Source of the DNA: Acestrorhynchus altus
Lineage: Eukaryota; Chordata; Actinopteri; Characiformes; Acestrorhynchidae
NCBI GenBank assembly: GCA_034509495.1
Contig: CM067504.1
Coordinates: 4,523,942 to 4,587,941, forward strand
Direction: 5' to 3'
Length of the DNA: 64,000 nt
The notes under the pieces are model-generated. The model was not told where the DNA came from. It did not search any database and saw only the letters and a list, made by a program, of their open reading frames with translations. Below are positions 25,563 to 37,283 of this stretch, in pieces (the stretch's first letter is position 1; the number at the start of each line of letters is the position of its first letter). The position numbers and the translations under genes were made by a program.

Positions 25563-28500
25563 ATGGCGGATGTAAGTAGTAGAGATCAGTGTTTTTCAGT
25601 AAACATGGGTAATCAGGTCTCAGTTCTGCTGTTAAGATTCTTCCACTGCGCTGACCGAACCGGACCGAACCGGACTGAACCGGAGCGCTCGCGCGGGAAT
25701 AACAAACCAGCGGAAACTATGCTAAGCTAAGCTAAACTATGCTAAGCTAACTCGCACCGTTAACTCTGAGAGTCGAGTTTTAATCCGTTTCAGTTTTTAA
25801 CGGAAGTATTTCTGAGTATTTCTGTAGAGTAACGTCCCCGAAACACAGATTAACCACCAAAAAGACCTTATTAAAGGTCATTATTTAACCGTCGTGTTTG
25901 AGTCTAAACTCAGACTTTAACCATAAAAACCCCGAAAAACATCTTAAAACACCGATTCTGTCCATTTAAAGTCAACAGAAATGTTAAGTGGGTTTAAGAA
26001 TACATCTTTCTGTAATATAGTTTTATATGGATTATATATACACTTTAAATTTTTCATTATAAACATTTCTCAGTCTGTCAGTGTCTTTGAGTTTCTGTCT
26101 TAGTGTCTCTCTCTGTTTCTCTCAGTGTCTGTTTCTCTCTGTCTCTGAGAGTGTCAGTGTCAGTCTCTCAGTGTCTCTGTTTGTGTCCATCGCTCAGTGT
26201 CTACCTGTTTCTCTGTCTCTCACTGTCTCTTTTTAGGTTTCTCTCTCACTCAGTGTTTCTCTCAGTGTCTGTCTCTCATGCATCTGTCTTTGTGTCTGTC
26301 ACTCCGTGTCAGTGTATAAACACGTTATTTCTGTTCATTCAGTAAATTTTAATAACATTAATATAAACACCACATTCAGTGTCAGTAGTTTCCTAAACCT
26401 CGTATCAACCCTTCCCTGGACATTAGAGACAGTTACTCCCAGTGAAACCCTTGATTTTAGAATGAATGTAAAGGCCTCCCAATATTTATGAATGCTCTGC
26501 TCTGTTTTCAGCTTCATTAAATGAACACTTTAGATTGAGGACACTGTCTATGATGTCTCCATCTGTCGCAATCATCTTTATTCTTGTTTTATTCCGTCTT
26601 TGGTCATTGAGCTTTATCAAACGGACACCAAGGCTTAGTAGTTTTCAGCCAAACCAACCCGCTTGCTAGCTTCCATGGTTGCAGCACCGCTGTGGTGTGT
26701 TAAAATTGTCAAACCAGGGGTGGGATCATTTTATCATGTATTACAGAAAATATGATACTTACTGTTTCTTTGAACATTTCAGTCAAGCAGAAGACCTTTC
26801 TATAATTCCTGCATAGATTTGACCTTAAACTTTACTTTGCATGTGTAAAATGGCTTGTATAATTATTAATAACTATAAAATTACAACTTTATTATGAACA
26901 GAAAACCAGAGTTTAAACATTGATTTTGCAGATGATTGCAAAACAATGAAAGGAACATTTAAAGTAAAAAAGTGTTAAAAGCTCAACAGAAATTCGTAAC
27001 GTTTTAAGTACATTTGGGAGTACCTTTATGTTTATTTACTGAGGAAAATGATCCAGTACTGCATATCTGCTTATTTCCATGCTCCAGCAGATTGTGCAGG
27101 AATCAAGCCCTCCAGAATGGGGTTTATTATTTATTTAAGAGAAGCAGATACTTTGAAGGTGGAATTAGATTCAATTTTCAATCAGTGGGAGAAATCAGGT
27201 GTGAACGTACTCATGTTTTACTGAGGAGCTTCACATCACGTCACATGCCCGCAGCTGCATTGTCTCAAACTGATGATGTTTAATTTGCATTATTTTATGT
27301 GATATCACTTTGGGCAGGAATAGTTACTTCAACCTAATTTAACATAAGCAGTTCATACTGGATTGTAGCTCACTTCAAAATGTCTCTAGTTGAGAGCTTG
27401 TTATCACACACCTGTTTACAGTCTTGCTAGATGTAGTAGACATATAATATTTTTCCTGCTCCATGAAAGGGACACGTTCATCCTTTATCTTATTTACTAA
27501 AAGAGGAAAAACAAAGTTCTGCTTTTGAGTTGTTCATGATGTTTTTTTGTTTGCCCTTTGCAGCTTTCCCTAAGCGGTCCGAGTACACAAGGTAATTCTT
27601 ATTTTATTCTTTCACACCAGCTGACCAACTAACTTCCAGATTACAACTAAATTAGGGTTTTAACATGTCTGATAAATATTCTGTGCCAGTGCCCTGATGA
27701 CTATTAACTTACATGCACATCAGCATCACCCATTCTGTTGATGCATGATAAATTTTTGCCAGGTTCTCCAGTAAGACTAACACCACTATGAAGAAAGAAT
27801 ATTAACTGATGTTGAGAGTTTCCAATCAAAGAAAGTATGTATTTTCAAAATGTAGGGTCCTCAGACGTCCAGGATGAGGACGGTGATTTTGAGCCGTCTG
27901 CAGACATGCTCGTTCATGACTTTGATGATGAGCAGACGCTGGAGGAGGAGGAGATGCTTCAAGGGGAGACCAACTTCAGTGCTGAGATAGATGACCTCAC
28001 TCGAGTGAGTAACTGTTTAGGGGTGGGATAAAAAATCTCACATCCTCCACACTACACAGTGTTCATCACAATACGTTGACATGTACACATAACGCACCAG
28101 GGGTGACAGATTAAAAACAGCTACTCAAATACCCTCCTATCCACCTTATAGAACAACAGTTTTAAAGACACAAGGATTGCAGGGTTGTTATGCACCATAT
28201 AGAAAGGTACATTATATCCATTGCCTCCCAAAGAAGAGGATCTGTGGTTCAAGGAGCTAAATTGAAAAGATCCACTCAACAGTCTGTACATCTGAAACCA
28301 ACACAGCACCCCCTCACACAGAGAAATAGCTTGATTTTGAAGCTGAGGCTTTACAAATGAGTCATTGCTCTGGGAAAGAATGTCCACAGGATTGAAAAAA
28401 GCAGATATATTATTTATTAGGCATTTTATTGGAGTAGTGTTTTCATGGACTTCGCTTTAATATTGTCTAATTTGCCTACCTCATGCATGTTCTGGGTTTG

Positions 28501-31500
28501 CTACAGGAAGGAGAGTTGCCCATTCATGAGCTGCTTAAGATGTATGGTTATGGTGGGGAAGATTCAGCGGAAGAGGACGATGAAAGAACAGAAGAGCAGG
28601 ATGCTCCAGAGAGTGAACAGAAGAGCGCGGCTCAAGGAAAAGTCAAGCCGAACGAGGTTAATTAAAATCCAAAAGTGAAATAAGGTGACTTTGAATTTTT
28701 TGTTGTGAGGGTTCTCACAATGTTTTCATCTCCATGGTCATGCAAGGAGAACAGAGAATCCTGTGATCAGGAGGAGGAGATCAGTTCCTACAGTGAGGAC
28801 TCTGCACACTGCAAACGGACACTTGATACAGCTCAGCTGATCTGCCTACAGTCAGGCAGTTATTTTGATGGTATGCACTGCACTCTTGGTTATGGTCAAC
28901 AGCAATTTTATACTCAGTTGCTATTGTACCCTTTTCATCACACTGCTGTTGTATTAATTGTCCAGAATTATACAGTTAAAAATCTTCAGTGAACAGCTAC
29001 ATTTAAGCAGAGAAAATAATACACATTGCATGTTTAATGTGATAGTAACTTCAGGCACATGCAGATGGTGTTGCATGAGGATGGGGTGTGCAACCTGATT
29101 CATAGAATAACATGAGTCCAGTGAATGATTTACTGGAGGTGTGGAAAATGGCTCACAATGCAGAAGTTAAAGCAAGGAGTGATTGCATTTAGACATGCCG
29201 AAGCCATGCCGGTGTGAAGGAAGTATCTGAATTTGCATTGAAGTGTATGGTCGTATAGGTCTACTGGCAGTGGCAGAAATGCCAGTCTACAGGAAATTCT
29301 CTTTGGAATTGTGGCCGAAAGATGAAGTGAGCAAAGACCTCTTGTGTGTCCTATGTGTTCTTGGTGTTCTTTCAGAAATTGGTTGTGAAGGATCTGTGTT
29401 GACTTTCAGAGCAATTCTTTCCTGGAGGCGATGCACCCCAGCTGTCTCGGTCTCAGTTTTGTCTTGCTGCCTCTATTCTGATGACAATTTCCTGTAGACT
29501 GGTATTTGTGCCACAGCTGGTAGACCCACATGAACATATACTCCCATACACCTGCAAATTCAGCTCCTTCCTTCGCACTCTGGCCTTTGGCGTGCCCAAA
29601 TGCAATCAATCCTTTTCCACACATCGAAATTTTCACTACACTGTACCATCTGCCACACACCCCACAGGTATTGATAGACTGATCATCCTCTTGCAACGCC
29701 ATCTGCAGGAGCCTGAAACTATTTCCTCCTTAAACACATGGAAAAACTAGATGGCATTTTGTCTGTGGACCTCATCTTGTACTTGTCAATGCACAGATTG
29801 TGTCTCTATAAGTAACACAGTTACTAGTATTCAGATATTGATTGGTGTCCTTTTCCGTACAGTGGGATTGGAGTGGATATCAAGCTTGTGTCTAGTTCTA
29901 GGTCATTTAAATGTCTGTTGGTCCACAGGTAATGATGGTGATGAATCTGAAGATGAGGACTATATTCCATCTGAGGAATGGAAGAAGGTACAGTTTTTAA
30001 ATATGACATCTGTAAAATGGGATTTTTCACATTTACAGTACAATTCAGGTACATGCAATTTCATGTGTTTTTGAACGTCCAGGAAGTTAAGGTTGGGCCG
30101 ATGTTCCAGGCTGAAACACCTTCTGGACTGTGCAAATATGAAGACAATGAGAGAGGTACAATGGTCAAAAGCAGCCACTGAAATAGCTCTCATTTAAATA
30201 TCTAAATATCTATATTTAAATAGCCTATTTTTAACTGTTTCTCTTTTTTGTGATTGTAGTGTATGAGAATGAGGATCAGCTCCTGTGGAACCCAGAGTTG
30301 CTCCCAGAGAACGAGGTCGTGGATTTTTTAACTGAGGCTTCCAAACGCACAGGAGAAGAAACTGGTGTGGACGTGGTCAAAGAGAGGCCTCTTATCAAAG
30401 ACAATGAGCAGGTAGCGCAATGTCAGAAAGCCTGTTCAAGTGACCGACACTACTGTAAGCATGTCTGGTGATGGGGTTTCTATGCTGCTGTGTTTACTTT
30501 GTTCAAGTTGGAGCGAATAGCACTTATTCTACTAAAATTTCGCCAATGCAAGACAAAAGAGGTCGGAGATGTTCTTTATGGCCACTGAACTGATGGAAGG
30601 TGTTTGCATTTTCACTTAACTGAGGAAGGAATGTGTACTGTACTGAGTACAGCAGTTTTTTTAGAAATCTGCTGCTACTGGTGTATGTTGTCTGCATGTC
30701 TGAATAACAAGATAAATATTTTACATTGTACAAATGTCTTTACATATCGATATAATATTTTACCATGTCACCCACCCTTACATTGAGATGCAAACAGCCA
30801 TTCAGAGTAGTTTGTTTTACTTTTAGTTGTGTGTTTTACTGTGTTAACCTGCAGCTGTAATGGTTCTGAAAAGCAGGTCTTTAAAATCAATTACTGGCAG
30901 AAAGGCAACCCCTGACCCCTGCTTCCCCTGACCCCTGCTTCCTGTAGTATAAAGTTTCTCCAAAATCAACCCTTCTTATGATTGAATTATACAGACATTT
31001 TAAATTCCTCTTTTACAGTGCTTTCCATCGTGATATGTTGCTGAACCCCAGACTGATTTCCTTTGTCCATTTTTCAGGCTCTTTTTGAGTTAGTAAAGTG
31101 CAATTTTGACAAAGAAGAAGCTTTAAGTAAACTTCAGTTCAACGAAAAGCCTACTAAAGGTGCGTCTCAGTCTTTCACATCTACACGTCAAATATCCCTG
31201 ATTTAAGATATGATGAATATCATCCCCATGGAACTAAAGATTCTGACATTTATATCAAAATTGAGTTGCATATCTGTGACAACCTCATCATTTCTCAAGG
31301 TGCATTTTATACTCTTGAAAATATTTCTATCTCCATATGTCAGTCACTGTAAGACTTTATGGCTCAATATCATAACTGCTCAGAATACAGATAGAACCTC
31401 ATAGTTCCAAGGGGAAGAAATGTTTAACACGACTGAGTTAACAAGCAGTAATATGGTCAGATTTCCTGACTTTGTCCAACAAACAAACAATGAAAACATG

Positions 31501-33129
31501 TTTTTATTTTATTAATGGTTCTTAGAGGAAATGTCATTTTGGACCGAAGAGGAATTTCAGGATTTTGAGCAAGAAGGTGAAGCCTGTGGAAAGGAAACGG
31601 TGAGAAAAATGCACCATTTAATACAAATGTGCATCAGTTGAATTAAATGTGTTTAAATATTTGTAGGTCATTTTCTGACCTACAAAGCCAAAAATGGACC
31701 AGCTCCATTCATGATGGTGATGGTCAAAACTCGAGCTGTACCAAGAGCACTTCGAGCTTCAAGTACAGCACGGCTTGACCCACCGTCCCTCAAAACACAA
31801 AGAAAACATGCATCCACACTATTTTCTGTTCTGGCACCAAAATGGTGGAACGAACTTCCTCTGGAAGTCCGAACAGCTGAGTCCCTCACTGTCTTCAAAC
31901 ACAGACTGAAGATCATCTGTATCAGGAGTATTTAACTCCATAAAGACATTTCAACAGGATCTAAGCGTGAGGAATCTCTAGAGTCTAGCCTCATATATTA
32001 GCTAAGGATATTCTCTGAGTGAACGGCAAAGCACTTTTGTAAGTCGCTCTGGATAAGGGCGCCTGCTAAATGCCATAAATGTAAATGTAAATTTTATTTG
32101 CTCTTCTGTAGTTTTTACAGTGCTACTTTTGTAGAAGAATGTCTTCTGAATGTTGATGGATACTATCGTGATTTCTTTGCACAGCAAATCAAACTCTGGA
32201 GGAGGAAACCCAGCCTTCCCAGCGTAGCGTAAGTCGACATTAACTTACACCCATCACCCAATATTCTTTGTCTGATTTTAGCCAGATCTTCCATGTCCTT
32301 TTATGATTTACATTGTACACAGTGGGGCAAATGTACACTGCCTCAGGGAAATGGTGTTAAGTCTTTTTTTTTTTAAATAAAATCTTCAATGATGTGTGCA
32401 GTTTACTGAAACAGTGTAGAACATACAAATGCTAGTTTTAGTTTGTGCTACCCATTTGATTTCCTTTTTATTCAGGAGGTCTGATTGGTATTGGTATTTA
32501 CTGAACCTATTTTTGTGTGGTGTTTAGGGACTCCGCAGACTGTCTTTTGAGTGAGACAGCGAGCGCTGAGGTCAAGGAGGGAGACACTCATCCTGCTTCT
32601 TCCAGCTGCAGTGGTAACCAGTTGGAAAGTGAAAACAGCAACACCACACACAATGGTGAGACTGTCTGTGTTTTTATCTTTTGCTATTGTAATAAATAAT
32701 TCTGTGTACAGCTTCTTTACACCAACATTCTTACAGATACAGGAATTTCAAATGATTTTCAGTAACAGTAGTATCTCTTGGTGTATTGTGTGGTGGTGTT
32801 TAAAGTAGAACTAATTATTCTTCTCTGTCCATATCGTAGATGCAGACTCCCAGTCTACTGGGCAGCCCTCTGCCAGTTTTAGTGACCGTACAGGTGGCCG
32901 TAGCTACACAAATGGCTCCTCTTGCAGTTTGTACCTTAACACAGCAGACCAACTGTTTCACTCCAGTTCCAAGGCTGACCCCAGCAGCCCAAGCAGAGAG
33001 TCTGTGAGGTGTTTGGTCAGATCGAGAGAGGATGAGGAAGGCTCAGAGAGCCCCCTGAAAAGGGCGAAGACTGATGTGGACCACCTCATGGCAGCAGCTG
33101 TCTCGAGCAGCAGGATGGAGGCAGTTTAA
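25563..33129 (+). CDS. mier1: MIER1-like ELM2 co-repressor with a mostly missing SANT domain (453 aa)
   Basis: Thirteen exons: 25563-25571, 27564-27591, 27856-28004, 28507-28656, 28747-28870, 29929-29987, 30083-30155, 30260-30411, 31078-31159, 31526-31599, 32185-32228, 32528-32655, 32840-33129. All junctions are in phase. MIER1 is a nuclear protein that recruits HDAC1/2 through its ELM2-SANT module. Visible here are the acidic N-terminus (ADMLVHDFDDEQTLEEEE), the IHELLKMYGYGG motif, DEDYIPSEEWKK, a full ELM2 region (residues about 174-275, with VGPMFQAE, DQLLWNPELLPE and IKDNEQALFELVKCNFD) and a basic C-terminal SPLKRAKTD motif. The SANT domain starts (SFWTEEEFQDFEQ) but its middle and third helix are absent: the frame goes from CGKET straight to QIKLWRRKPSLPS. 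Human MIER1 is 512 aa. Teleosts have mier1a and mier1b; which one this is cannot be told. The family call is firm, the exon 10-11 junction less so. Confidence 0.85.
29110..29745. repeat. Dispersed repeat shared with 56810-57140
   Basis: The two regions share CAACGCCATCTGCAGGAGCC (29694-29713) versus AACGCCACCTGCAGGAGCC (57092-57110), the preceding CACAGGTATTGATAG / TACAGGTATTTATAG, and an upstream block around GAAGGAAG...CTGAATT. This is an unnamed interspersed repeat in intron 5 of the mier1-like gene, not coding. Confidence 0.5.
31665..32095 (+). mobile_element. 5'-truncated L2-like LINE 3' end
   Basis: The plus-strand translation at 31676-31935 reads like the C-terminus of an L2/CR1-type reverse transcriptase (TYKAKNGPAPF, LAPKWWNELPLEVRT, SLTVFKHRLK). 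It is followed at 32040-32090 by the common fish LINE tail GTCGCTCTGGATAAGGGCGC and AAATGTAAATGTAA. It is inserted in intron 10 of the mier1-like gene, between the two pieces flanking the lost SANT segment. Confidence 0.75.
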
Positions 33130-33308
33130 TTCCAGCAGACAGACATGAAGGATACAAAAGGTACAGACCTGACTGAATTTCAGAGATTCTGTTTTTTTTA
33201 ATCTAAGTTATCCATGGCTGTCCTGATGTAATTCATACCCAAAGCAACTTAATTTAGCTACCCAAAGATACTTTTGAGGTCATAAAACCCTCATAACAAA
33301 GTCATAAC

Positions 33309-34005
33309 TAGGGCTGGGTATCATTTGAATGATCTTGATACTGATATAATACTTTGAATTTGATACCAATACCAAAACACTACTTTTTCGATACTTTGAA
33401 TTTGATACCAATTTGATACCAATACTGAAATGCTACTTTTTTCAATACCTTTTTTTAATTGTGACACAAACACACCTTTAAATAACTATTCTGAGGATGA
33501 TGTGATGATGACATTAAGTAAGTCAATCTCATACTGGCACCATGAGAGGCTTATTTGTCTCTCGCTGCAGCAAACAAACATATTTGCTTTATGGAGAACA
33601 AAAACATATCAGCATTAATTATTCTTAAACCATAAAACTATTACTGGGTGCAGTTTATATTTCTATTAATAGAACTGGGCATTTCATAGATGTACCTATT
33701 TGTGAATGTATTTGTAAAGCTATGATTATTGGCAGCTATTGTATAAAATTCATCCTATGCTTTGAGTTTCTGACATACTGTAATACTAACGGCAACAAAA
33801 ACGCAATGAAATTCAGTGCTGCGTACAAAACGTAACTGTTGCTTAAAACAACACACTAGCACACACCACGGACTGAATTCACGTCAGGCTGATATAAAGC
33901 TTGCTACTGTCCAAGAACTCAGGATCATGAATTTGTCTACGGTGAGGAGAGGAGTACATACAAAAAGACAAAAAAACTGTACTAGAATTTGCTTTATTGC
34001 TATTA

Positions 34006-34057
<52 letters not shown>

Positions 34058-34198
34058 GCATTAACCGATCATAGGAACCAGTTTGTTTTTTTTTTTTACA
34101 CATTTTTGCATTAGGAGTTATATTGACTCTATAAATCCCTTGCATGTATCGAAAATCTGTGGGGTTTTTTTTATTTTGAATTTTGGTACCCAGTCCTA
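33309..34198. mobile_element. hAT-type non-autonomous element with perfect 8-bp target duplication
   Basis: GTCATAAC occurs at 33301-33308 and again at 34199-34206, directly flanking the element. The ends TAGGGCTGGGTATC and GGTACCCAGTCCTA are inverted repeats with two mismatches. The 890-bp body has no transposase and holds a CT microsatellite at 34007-34054. The 8-bp duplication points to hAT-type transposition. It sits 180 bases downstream of the mier1-like stop codon. Confidence 0.85.
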
Positions 34199-34888
34199 GT
34201 CATAACAGGGACTAAAAGAAAAAAAACAACAGGGCACTGAAATGTTCTACATATCTCTCCATTCCGATACATAAATAGATTAATTAATTATGAACAAATT
34301 TAATGCAAAAGTCTAACGTTTTTAGTGGCATTATCTGCTGATACTGAGAAGATTCCAGTTTCCCACATCTCTAAAACAATAAGCACAAGAAGCGGTTTCC
34401 TTCTGAGCCCCATCTGCTCCACCATTTCAGTTCTGGTTTTTATATCTGACCACGTAGAGAAGTATTTTAGGAAGTGTTGTGAACAAACACTATTACTGCT
34501 TAAAAGGTTTTGTAAGGAAATACATTCATATTTTTTTACTTGATAGCTATTTATATTTTTTTATACGACAAATGCTGAGCATGAGTTTAGTTCAGAAGGT
34601 ATAATTGTTTTCGGGGCAATGTAGGACTGAATGGTGCTATTTATTTCTCGTGACTGTATCATTCTTAGCACTATTGCGTAAACTGTATACAGTTTTCTGA
34701 GGTTTATAGACTCATTTCAGTGTTTGAAGGATCAATTTTTTGTTCAGGATGCTTTGAGTTGTATAAACTTTCTACCATAGTGTCGATATAGTTCATATTT
34801 TTGTATTTTCCAGTCTTTTGTTAGTAAATGGATGCTCAATATTTTTCTTTTGTCTATTTGCCACACCATTTGTGAACACTGTAAGCTA

Positions 34889-34894
34889 AATAAA
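34889..34894 (+). terminator. Polyadenylation signal of the mier1-like gene
   Basis: Canonical AATAAA about 1.76 kb after the stop, followed within 30 bases by T/G-rich sequence (TTCCTGTG). It is a convincing hexamer downstream of the stop in a region without another plus-strand gene. Confidence 0.55.
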
Positions 34895-34910
34895 GTCCTT
34901 AATTATTCCT

Positions 34911-36470
34911 GTGAAAGCTGAAATGATTGCATTCTTAATGTAACCAAGTAAATTACGCATTTTCCATGCTCTCCAGAGGTGGGAAGAACTGAAGTATATG
35001 TCTGCCGTTATGTAGCCCAGATTACTGTCAATATCCGTCAAGTGCAATCTAAAGAAAAGTGACAGAGGTGTGTATCAGACGCAGTGGCTGCTCTGTCAGA
35101 TACACCAAGGGACACTGAAACACTGGTTCCTACAGCAGCCAAGAAAACTACGACGTTAAATCTTCTGTTTCCACTGTTAAAGTCTGTGTACTCAAAGGCA
35201 TCTATACCCTACCAGCTACCCATGTTTAATATTAATATTGCCGCTTACTTTCTTCAGTTCTGTGGAGTTAAATCTGTTGATCATCTGAGATGTTCCCACT
35301 CTGAATTGACAACACTTAACAGGTGAAGGTTTCTTTGTTTGTAGACAGTAGAGATTCTCCTTTATAGTATGCACACCTGCATGCATAATTTATCTACAAT
35401 AAGTTAATTATTTAAAATCAGCATAATTACAATTCACACTGTCCTGTGTTCACAGTTACTCGTAAAATCATGTTTATTTGTGGCAAAATGCTCTGACCTA
35501 CCAGCAGGTGGCAGCCTCACTGTTCAAAACACTGAAGACATCCTCAGAAACCCACTAGGGACAAAATGTTGCTGGATGTGTGAAGTGCATGTTTCACTTA
35601 AGATTCATTTGAGTGGTTAATTAGTAATCATTATTTCACCATTACGAGTCCTAAAGTCCAATTAAAACATTGCTCAGGCTCCTGTCCTTCTCACAGTCTT
35701 CAAAGCAGTATGAAATGTTCATGAGTTCATGCTCAGGACTAAATACTGTGTGGGCACAGAGAAGGCAGAGCAGCCTGTGATAATATTCTGTGCAGACTGA
35801 ACACAGAAAACACTGCAGATGTGCTGTATAAAGGTATATGTCACAGACCCCCTCGGGGATCTATCACTGGAGATTCCTCAACCGCTCAACACACTCACAT
35901 AGGCCCTCTTTCTGTCATTTACACACCACTGTGGTGTTACGAGTGATCAGCATGAGCCAGAGCAGGAAATATGATTGTCTAAAAACAATGAAAAATGAAA
36001 ATCAGAAAAAGGTATCATTTTATATTATTATTATAAGAAAATTCAGTCGGTTGTGTTTATGTGAATGATGAAAGCTGACACCGGTTGCTAATGACATGTA
36101 CTTTACCCCCGTTTAGTTTAGACTGTGACATTATGTGCGTCCAGAAACCCTAAAATTTACGATTCTGTCTCTGATTTTACATCTACAAGATGTACAAAGA
36201 TACAAGGATAAACGTGGGTATGAGAATACTGGGACATTTGGTCAAAATGGGAAGGAAAGTAAATGATCAAAAAGGAAAAAAAGACTGAAAAACGATCGTC
36301 ACAATATTCAAACACAGTTAAGCTGCATCTGAGAGGCAAGCGCTTATATATACTCTATTTTTTCCGCAAGCACTTCTGGAACAACCGAAAAAGAAATTCC
36401 TTGGTAGATGAACGGCTCTTGTGAATAATTGCTGGTGTAGGTGTTCATACAAAAACACAAGATACAACAA
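34911..36470. other. Intergenic space between two converging genes
   Basis: There is no gene here. It separates the 3' end of the plus-strand mier1-like gene from the 3' end of the unrecognised minus-strand gene. It holds a CTCF-type motif at 35501-35514 and a short family A MITE scrap at about 36160-36200. Confidence 0.5.
35501..35514 (+). promoter_or_regulatory. Consensus CTCF core motif
   Basis: CCAGCAGGTGGCAG matches the vertebrate CTCF core (CCASYAGRKGGCRS) at every position. It lies in the gap between two converging genes, a plausible place for an insulator or loop anchor. A weaker match (CCACCAGAGGGTGC) is at 43651-43664. Confidence 0.55.
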
Positions 36471-36488
36471 ATATACACATTTGCTCAT

Positions 36489-36494
36489 TTTATT
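36489..36494 (-). terminator. Minus-strand polyadenylation signal
   Basis: Plus TTTATT, read AATAAA on the minus strand, lies about 230 bases beyond the stop of the unrecognised minus-strand gene (36726). It would give a short 3' UTR containing the hairpin at about 36595-36613 (ACTGTCC-GCACA-GGACAGT). Confidence 0.4.
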
Positions 36495-36725
36495 TATCAA
36501 AAATACAGAATAAAAAACAATTCATCTTCATATTCACAAATATGTACATTAAAAACGAGTAAAAGCAAGGAACTGACATATTCCTTGTGAGTACTGTCCG
36601 CACAGGACAGTGAGTACTGTCCGTTTTAGACGCAGTAACTGTCTTTTAACATTTTGAGTTCCTTGATCAGGGGCTTTGTTCCTTACTGATTTTCCAGCAT
36701 GTGAGTCAGAATGTTACGTGCAAGC

Positions 36726-37198
36726 CTATATGTACTCTTCTTCTTTCTCTGCGTGACGCGCGAAATATGCCACCCTGCACACAAACAGTGAAAGCAGGAT
36801 TTAACACGCTGACCGTTGAGATGTTGCTCATAACCTGCTTACAGATCCATAGAAATCATCACATACTCACCTGTTTTTCGCTCTGTATATCTGCTTCTTT
36901 AACTGGGGGTCCTTTGTCTTGACCTGAGAGGTCCTGACAGAGGACGATGTCTTGACTCTAGTCTGAGGCAGCGTGAAAGATGATGAGTGCCTCTGGTAGG
37001 CCTGCATTTCACCTCTGCACCTACAGAACGTGCAAGAAGAACAAACATACAGTGTGAGCCCAGCTAGTGAGTGAAAGCACCGTGTGTTCGTGTAAAATGT
37101 AGAGAGTAGAATGACAGCAATGCTGAATAGAGGACAGATGCTTCCCACCTCTGGCAGAGCAGCAGCAGCACTGCTTCGATGAAACATCAGAGATGGAG

Positions 37199-37283
<85 letters not shown>

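Larger units (their letters stand above)
33130..34910 (+). other. mier1-like 3' UTR
   Basis: It follows the stop at 33129 and ends at AATAAA 34889-34894. About half of it is the transposable element at 33309-34198; the rest is AT-rich and otherwise repeat-free. Confidence 0.6.

Noticed and set aside
31711..31935. Open frame with APKWWNELPLEVRT as part of the mier1-like protein
   Set aside because: It is LINE reverse-transcriptase sequence within an intron, followed by a LINE tail.
34976..35330. Plus-strand frame at 35084-35326 as a separate small gene
   Set aside because: Short, no Kozak or splice context, no recognised motif; likely chance in intergenic DNA.
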